Program-made: the position numbers and the translations under genes
Notes under the pieces: generated by a model
The model's database searches: none
Told to the model about the DNA's origin: nothing
Seen by the model: only the letters and a program-made list of their open reading frames with translations
Shown: positions 44,201 through 53,200 of the stretch, piece after piece
Numbering within the stretch: the stretch's first letter is position 1
Layout of the letters: every line of letters begins with the position of its first letter
NCBI RefSeq assembly: GCF_963676685.1
Contig: NC_092350.1
Location: forward strand, 70,620,502-70,684,501
Length of the DNA: 64,000 nucleotides
From: Mytilus edulis
Lineage: Eukaryota > Mollusca > Bivalvia > Mytilida > Mytilidae
Direction: 5' to 3'

Positions 44201-47200
44201 ACACAAAATCATGTGTTGCTTACATTTTTAGTACCCTTGGTAGAGCAAATCAAGATTCATAAATCATTAACAGCATTTGTGACAATAAGCACAATTACAT
44301 TTTACCTCAATTTCGATTTGAGAAAGTATTTAAAAATTTGCAAGTAATTTTTTGAAAGATTAGCAAATATTTTACAAGAAAATTAACTTTTAAGATAAAA
44401 ATCTTACTGCGTCCAAAGTTGGTTTATTCCGCAAAAGAAAATGAAAACATTTTAGCATCATTATGTCAGAAAACAAAAGTTGTGATTTTACGTTGAATAT
44501 TGTCATCATTGTTGTAGCCATGATGTTGAATTTGAATTACGTTTCTATAGATATTGAAAGTTTATACATCGTGCTTCATTTTCCAAATTATTATTGACAA
44601 AATCACCTTTATTTGTCACACATATACATGTATATTATATTTGATGTATCAAGACGTTGTAAAAATGACCCCTAACCAAAATACTCTTTTTTTATGTTAT
44701 TGTCAATTCATGCAAAGTTCATGAATAGTGTACAGCAAAAGAGAAACTCTGCATAATTACATTTGACCTTGATTGTGATTAATAGAACTACATATAATAA
44801 TCAGTTACTCTATTGTTTCCGGTAAGGGTGAAGGTTAGTACCTATCAAAACGTTTAAACCCGATGCATTTGTTTGCACCTTTAGTGATCGTCATTGGTTG
44901 TCGTTTGTTGAAGGTGTTCATAAGAGTATCTTATTTTTCGTTTTTTTATATAGATTAGAACGTTGGTTTTCCCATTTGAACGGTTTTACACTGGTCATTT
45001 TTGGGGCTCTTAATATCTTATCGTTCGGTGTGACCCAATGCTCCGTGTTCAAGACCGTACTTTGACCGTTAATGGTTTTTCTTTTATAAATTGTAACTTT
45101 AAAGGAGAGTTGTCTCATTGGCACTCATACTACATTTTCTGATATCTATATACAATTGCATCTTTCTGTACATAGACAACCATACATCACATGTCATTTA
45201 AATTTCGAAAATAAATCTTACTATTTTCTGCACTGCTTTTTTATCCTGCAAAATAAAACAAAATTAATCTCAAGTTTACAAACATGAGTTTAAATTTTAC
45301 GATGAATATGTCTATCGTTATGTTTATAGAAAGAAAAAAAGGAGATTGGGTATGCATCTATGACAAAAAGTCCTTACATGCACATCAATAAACAATAAAT
45401 TAGGATAGGACAGCGCTTCCCTTGCTGTTCTTTGTCTTAAAGTCCTTGCATTTTCTCTACAAATTATGGACAGAAATACATTGCATGATCATTTATCATG
45501 TTTGTTTACATGATTTATGTTATTTAAACGATGATAATTTGTTCCAAAAACTTTTAAAAGTTGATGAAAGTTTTTGTTCTGTCCTAAAACTAGATTAAAG
45601 TTTTTTAAGGGAAGTAAACTAGATTGAAATTTTTATGGAAATTTGAAATTGAGGAAAGGCAATATATATAGCCATGCAAAGCGGATATATTCATGTTTTC
45701 TGGACAAGTGGTCAGCTAAAAAAAAGATGAACGAAAAACATCAGATACCATATAGCATGTCCATCCATCGTCAGTATTTTATTGTGACATTATTTGCCAT
45801 TACTATATCCTCTCAAAATGGCAAATGAGCAGAAATACAATCTATAGTTTTGTTTGAAATAATGTAAAGAAATATTATTTAATCAGAATATTAAAGGTCT
45901 GACATCTACTGACCATTCATGAAATTGTATTGGCCTGTAAACAGGCGATGTGCATTTCAAAACAAGAATAGTATACGCTTGTTTCTTTCTATACACATGA
46001 AAATTGTACAACAGATACCATACGTATGTATATCCGTAACCAGTGTTTTGAAATAATTGTGATGATATATTGTGTTTAATGTTTCTCTTAATAAAAAACA
46101 TAGAAATACTATTAAAGTTTTGTGTGAAATTAGTTCAAAAAACTTCTTTTCCCTTAAGGCTTTTTTAGAAGATTGAATGGCCTCTACATGCCGACTTCAA
46201 GAAATAGAACTCAAAACTTGTTAGGTGTATTGGAGAATAATAATACTTAGACTTGTATCTTTTTGTTCATTAAAGTCAAGAATACATCACATAACAACAT
46301 TTCATTTTTAAGTAGAAATTCTTACATCCAACAAACTTGCAATATCCTGCAAATGAACAAGAAGATATTTATTAGCGTCATGTTTGAAACATTTATTGAG
46401 TCGATGTATTGTTAATAGTTCATTTTAAAATTGAATTGAATTCAGTGAATTTTACGAAAAACTAAGGCATAGATCACCTTAGCCGTATTTGGCACAACTT
46501 TTTGGAATTTTGGATCCTGAATGTTCTTCAACTTTGTTTGGCTTTATAAATATTTTGATATGAGCGTCACTGATGAGTCTCATGTTGACGAAACGCGCGT
46601 CTGGCGTATTAAATTATAATCCTGGTACCTTTGATAACTATATACCAATTAGTCTTTTTGTAATCTAGATCTACGTTTTAGTATGTTATTTGTGAAATAT
46701 GAGAATTTGATACAAATCGGTGAGCATAATATCAACAGTTTTTGCCCCTTTAAGATATTTACGATAATATATTGTTATTTTTTTCTCACCACATAACAAA
46801 ATAACTGAAATGCAAGGTATTGTTTTGTTTGGAAATAAGTTGTTCAGAAAAATATATATTAACTAAAAAATAAATGGTTGTTTGATTGTTTGACCTACAT
46901 GTATACAGACCGACTTATAAAAAAAGGTTTGACTATAAAGATGTTATGTGAACTTTTAAGATATTATACTATATAATTCGCCTTTTCAGAATCTAAAGAA
47001 CTGTACATGTGAGTAATCTCATTGTCCGTACACCAAAATGAAAATAACGTTATGACATTGGATGGATTTCCATTGTTTAGAACGTATTGATCCAATCCCA
47101 ACGTTCTGGTGCACGCTTTTGAAAATATTACCAAGAATGCATTAGATTCTGAAACGGCGATTTGTATACAGAGCATAACACCAAACAATTGAGTGAAGAA

Positions 47201-50200
47201 CAACTTACATCACACACACTTGCTGCTATATCCTGCAAAATAAAAAGAAAACATTTTAGCATCATTATGTTTGAATACAGGAGCTGTCATTTTAAAATCA
47301 TCAATCAGCATGGTGTCATATTTGGATTGTTCTAATGTCTTCAGATGATCATCGCTGGTTTTTGGTGGGGTTCGTGTTGCTTGGTCTTTAGTTTTCTATG
47401 TTGTGTCTTGTGCGCTATTATTTGTCTGTTTGTCTTTTTATTTTTTAGCCATGAGTTTGACTGTCCCTCTGGTATCTTTCACCCCTCTTTTGTAAAGACC
47501 ACATCTCTACTTTCACCAAATTATGGTTTACCAATAGCCTTGATTATCACGTACCAAATATATTGGAAATTTTTTTAACGACTAAATATATATGTTTTTA
47601 ATATATACGACTCTGTTGAAATGACAACAACCCACACGTTGCTAAAATTTTAATTTTTAATTGTTAAAACATTAAAAAATCATAACTCCTTTTTAAGTCA
47701 TGAAGTAAAATTGGCACAGTTCTATTTTACCTTCATTTAGATTTGGGAAATTGACAAAAAAATAATTGAATGTTTACTAAGTTATCAACAAAATGATCTA
47801 TGAAATTCTTTTCAATCAAACGTGGAACATAACTCTTGATCCGAAAAGGGGGATAGGAAAATCAAAGTTGAAGAAAACTAAGATAAGGCAATACAAAGTC
47901 CCTCAATACTCAGATATACTCAGGTACACTTGAAAAATAGTAGTTTGATCAATTTACAGAAGGAAGGATAGTGGAAGAACAGATATTATAAATGTCTTGT
48001 CTTTTCAAGTTTTTTTTAATATTAAATGAGTAAGTAATGGTCATTACTTTCCTTTAGGAACAACAAATGAGAAAAAAAATGCAATCTATTGTTTTTGTGT
48101 AATAATATTAATTAAATTCAACTCTTCAACTTCGTGCTTTATTTAGCCTTTTAAACTTTTTTGGATTCGAGCATCACTGATGAGTCTTTTTTAGACGACA
48201 CGCGCGTCTAGCGTAATAAAAAAAATTAATCCTGGTTTCTATGATGAGTTAATGTTGTAATAGTTATGGCTTTATTAAAGTATATGATGTTTCATTTATG
48301 AAAATCCGTTCAACTCAAATATGCCATGTTTATTTCAATACATCTTTCGTTACAGTTCATAAATAACAATGCATCACATGTCAATTCACTTTTAAAACGA
48401 AATCTTACCAAATTCCTTCTTTTACTATTATCCTGCAAAAAATAAGACAAATGATCATGTTGTTATACAATGTCAACGCAATTCATTTCAATCTTTATTG
48501 CTATAACAACAACATATTTATAGTATGTGACACGACATAACAAAATAAAAATAGACAATAACAACAAGATCATTAATAAAAGTAAATATCTCAGAAGTTA
48601 AAGAAAGCTAAGATTAAGCTTTACGATTATCACCAGACATATTATATATCCAAGAGTTAAAGCAAAATGGCATGTAATCAACATACAGAGATTAATAAAC
48701 GAACCGCGAACAGATATTACTTGATTTATTTCACTTGACTTGGCGGAGTTTAATCAGTTCGCTTATTTAAGACCAGTCCATCTGAACACAAATGTGTCGG
48801 GGTAAACTCATTAATTAAATGTCAAGTTATTCGTCCAAAATCATAAACTCAGTTCATTTTTATATCCGTTTGGTGACACTGATAGGTGATTAGGAATCAG
48901 TTACAATTATAACGGCCATCATCCTTATCACGCATGTCTTCAAATAGACTGGCCTTATGCAAATTAAAACGTAAGATCTGCCCGATCAATTGAAATAACA
49001 TTAGTAATACTATATAACATGTCTATTGTTTTCATTGTTTAAATTAAGTCATCATAATAGACACTCATTGTTTTACTCAATATAATGTATGAATAGAAAT
49101 GTAAGCTATCGTTTTGTACGAAATTTGTTCGAAGAAAGTATAATAACTGAGGCTGAAATAAAAAAAAAACTGATTTTTTTAACTTCTACCGACCATATTT
49201 TCATGTCAGTATTGTAGTTTAGGCTACTTGGTTATTGATACGATCAGGACTAACAGTCCGTCATCAGAGGCATTGACCGAGTGGTAAAAATAACATAAAC
49301 GATACTAATTAGCATGTTTATCGATTGTAAAAGAAATTCATAATATCTAATAAAATTTGTAGATTTAGCTAACAAAGTCCTTATATTTGTATAAAGTAAC
49401 ATTCGTTTATCGTGGAAAATTGTTTCAATGTTAAATAAGCTACAACTAAAAATTGCTTGCTAGTCACTCTCTGTGATTAATATTAGATAAATCTGCTTAA
49501 TTTCCCAATTAATCTATCATGAACGGGAGATATATATTTCGACTTTCATTTATAGTCTTTTTCAATAATGATGAACGGTTCTTTATATTGGTATGTAATC
49601 ATTTAAACGTTACAAATTTATGAAATTATATTCGTACATCAATGTCTTTGATACACCAATAACAAAAACTGAAATCTATTGAGTTAATCATTTTGTAATT
49701 ATTCAAAATTAAATCAGAAACCTATACCTACTTATAAAAAAATGAACCTGTTAAAGGGAGACAATCCCACATTGACCTTTTCGAATCTAAGCATAATGCA
49801 AAGGAATGTCACTCTTGTATACAAATGGCACATAAATATAATTAATTAACTGTGCATTCATGCTCCACCTTCAATGAAGATATTCTACATTATTAATATA
49901 ACCAAAAGTTGTTAATCTATAGGATAATGAAGACTAATGTAAGCTAACCCAATGTAAAATATATTTCTTTGAAATTTTTTAAAACTAACTCAGAAAAATG
50001 CTCGAGCCACTTGACTTTCATAGCTCATAAGTAACGTTTTTACACAATATTTTAATAAAGTAGTTAAAGATTATTTGCTTCTCAAAGTGTAAGACGCAAT
50101 AAAAATCGTATGATTGCATCAACTTACCCAATTACAGATTTAATTAATTCCTGAACATTTCGACATAGTTTGTTTATCTTTATCAATACCGGTTATAAAC

Positions 50201-53200
50201 AAATCACAAGTACATGTTAAGATCCGACTAAATACCTATATCCTGATACCGTCAGGGAAATAGGCTATTAACTAATTTAAATACAAAAGATACGCATTTC
50301 GACAGTCATTTGCTCTACGACGATGATCGAGTTCAAAATAAATAAATATCCAGCCCTTATACAAAGTTTACACAAAGACCACAAAGAGTAGCCTAATCTT
50401 GAACAAAATAATGTGCATTTCAAAACAAGATTACTAAATTGTTTTTGTTTTTAATAATTTTTGTTTACAAATTATAGACAAACATACATTAAATGAATTA
50501 AGGGAGGAAACACTTACTTCATCGGAACTATTCTTTGAATCCTGCAAAAGAAAAAGAAAAACATTTCGTTATGTTTATAAACAGTAGTTGCTATTTCTAC
50601 GAGCAATATTCTATTGTTTGGCTTTGGGCGTTTCTGATGAAGATTAATCCAAATAAAGCGCTTGTGACGCATGAAATTATTATCGTGTTGTTTTCAATTT
50701 TTTCATCACTTGGTCGATACCTCTGCTGGTGGACTTTCAGTCCCCGAGGGTATAATCAGCTCAGTAGTCAGGACTTCGGTACTTATATAATTTATAACAA
50801 ACCTTTCTAAAATTGTCCGTTTATAATTTTTTAAATTATAAAGAAACCAAGGTTTCAACTCCTTCAAGCAAAGTTGGCCTTAGATGAATTTGGCTATTTG
50901 TTTTAGGTATTTTTGTCATATAGCTATTCAACTGTTTCAGTACTTTTGAGCGTTCCTGAACAAGGTAAATCAAGAAAAGTGCTCCGGACGAATGCAATTG
51001 TTAAACGTGTTTTTTTCATTTTTTTACTAGTCATTATTGCAGTCAAAATATCACATCTAGATTATTCCATAACTTTCAATGTTAAAGTTGTGGAACTCTT
51101 TTTTTTAAACTGTGGTATCTTCATAATTATCTTGTCTGAGCACATACCAATTTCATAGTTTTACAAAAATAAGAGGCTTCTTTTTTCCGATTTAACAAGA
51201 CGATGTTAAAATGACAGCAAACAATATTTTACTCACAACTGTTCAAATGTCATTATAAAAGCAATCAAAGGTCAAATCTTCTGAACAGTATGAGTGGAAA
51301 TATGCTGAGAAACATTTGATCTCCATTTTTAATTGAGAACGTACTTTTATAGAGGATTGACTGAATGGTCCGCAAGTTATTACAACTAAACGTCACAGAG
51401 AGCGATTTAAATACAACAATGTGACCTACCGAAGTAGACTATTTACCGGGTTGGTAATAACATGAAAAACACGACAGGTGTCACATGTGGAGCAGGATCT
51501 GTCTACCCTTCCGGAGCACTTGTGTGATCACCCCCAGTTTTTGGTGGGGCCCGTGTGCTTAAGTTTTGGTTTTCTATGTTGTGACTTGTGTACTATTATT
51601 TGTCTGTTTGTCTTTTCTTTTTTAGCCATGACGTTTTCAGTTTATTTTCTATTTATGAGTTTGAATGTCCATCTAGTAACTTTTGACCCTCTTTTAAATG
51701 AAAATTGAACTAAACTTGTCAAAGGAAATTGATATTAGACAATAAAAATACCACAACAAAACCGGATGTATTCCAGTGATCTAAACAAATGTAGGGTGAA
51801 GGGTGATCAACAAGCTAATGGACGAAGCAACAACACATCTTATTCTTTTTTATTTTTCTTATCTTCACCAGTGTTTTAAATATAAAATTGATAAGATATC
51901 GTCATTAAATGTCTCTCTTTATGTTATTAAACAAATGAATAGAAATGAAAGCTATGGTTTTGTGTGAAATCAGTAAAAGAAAAAACAATATAAACTTAAA
52001 CGTTATTGTAGATTCATTATTATTCGTTGGATACCAATTTTCGTGGATTTCGTGGTATGCCAGGAACCGCGTATTCAAATTTCCAATGAATTACAAATTT
52101 TGTATAGGAAATTATGAAGATTTTTGAAAAACCACGAAATCCAATTAATATATCCACAAAAATACAAGTTCTCCTTAATCCACGAAAACTGGACCTACGA
52201 AAATAAAATAAATCCACCGTATCATGTTTATTAAGATATTTAATATTTGACCACTACCGACCGACATGTCTGTCTCAAGATATGTTATTTGCATTTAAAA
52301 ACAAATTAACTTTCTTTACAAATTAAAGCCAGCAATATATCACATGACAAGTTAATTATTACCTCATCCGAACTTGACTTTTTACCCTGAAATAAAAAAC
52401 AAGACATTTTGTCATGTTTCTATAGAGGAGTTTTATTTTAACGAAAAACATTTTAATCAGTGCTGTTGACATTATGGTATACTCAAATTGTTTCTGAAAC
52501 TTTATATACTTAGGAATAAAATATTGCTTTTTTTAACAAAACCATGGTCTACCTAAAACCTTCAATTATTACAAAGCGAATTAACCTGATAGTTCTTAAC
52601 AAGAGTGCACACGTTTATATGAATCGCCTGCTTAAGGAAAGGCATTTGTATTTTGAGAGTTTTAAACATAAAGATTTATCGACAAGTATCACATTAACTT
52701 AAATTTTTTTTTAAATTTAGGACTATGAGGCAAAGGTCATATAAATCCTGTCAGGCAGACATGTACTTTTGCTTAAGGTAATTAAAAAACACACCAAAAC
52801 ACACAAAAAAATCGTTGACCAATGATCTATGAAAATGAGATCTATGTTATATTATACTTAAATGTACATGTACAACTTACAAACATTATATACATCAAAT
52901 ATAGTTGCTTATTATACATGAAAATCAGAAAGTCGCTAACCAATCAAGGTGCATACTTCTTACGAACGATAAAAATAAAAAAAAATGGTACAACCTCATT
53001 TGACATCCATTTCGTCTTTAGATGTTGCAATTTTGTAAATATTTAGCATAGGAATTCTTATTCTTTTTAACCAGGCATGGTTTGTGAAACAGCTGTATTG
53101 TTAAACTTTAACTGAGTGAGATGAAAACTAAGTTTCTTCATAATTTCAAAATTTATAAACCACATCAGTACTGAAGTATTGACTACTGACATGGTGATAG

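Noticed and set aside
47345..47578. Hydrophobic 77-residue plus-strand frame resembling a membrane protein
   Set aside because: Lies in a dispersed repeat also present at 51478-51715, where a similar hydrophobic frame occurs.
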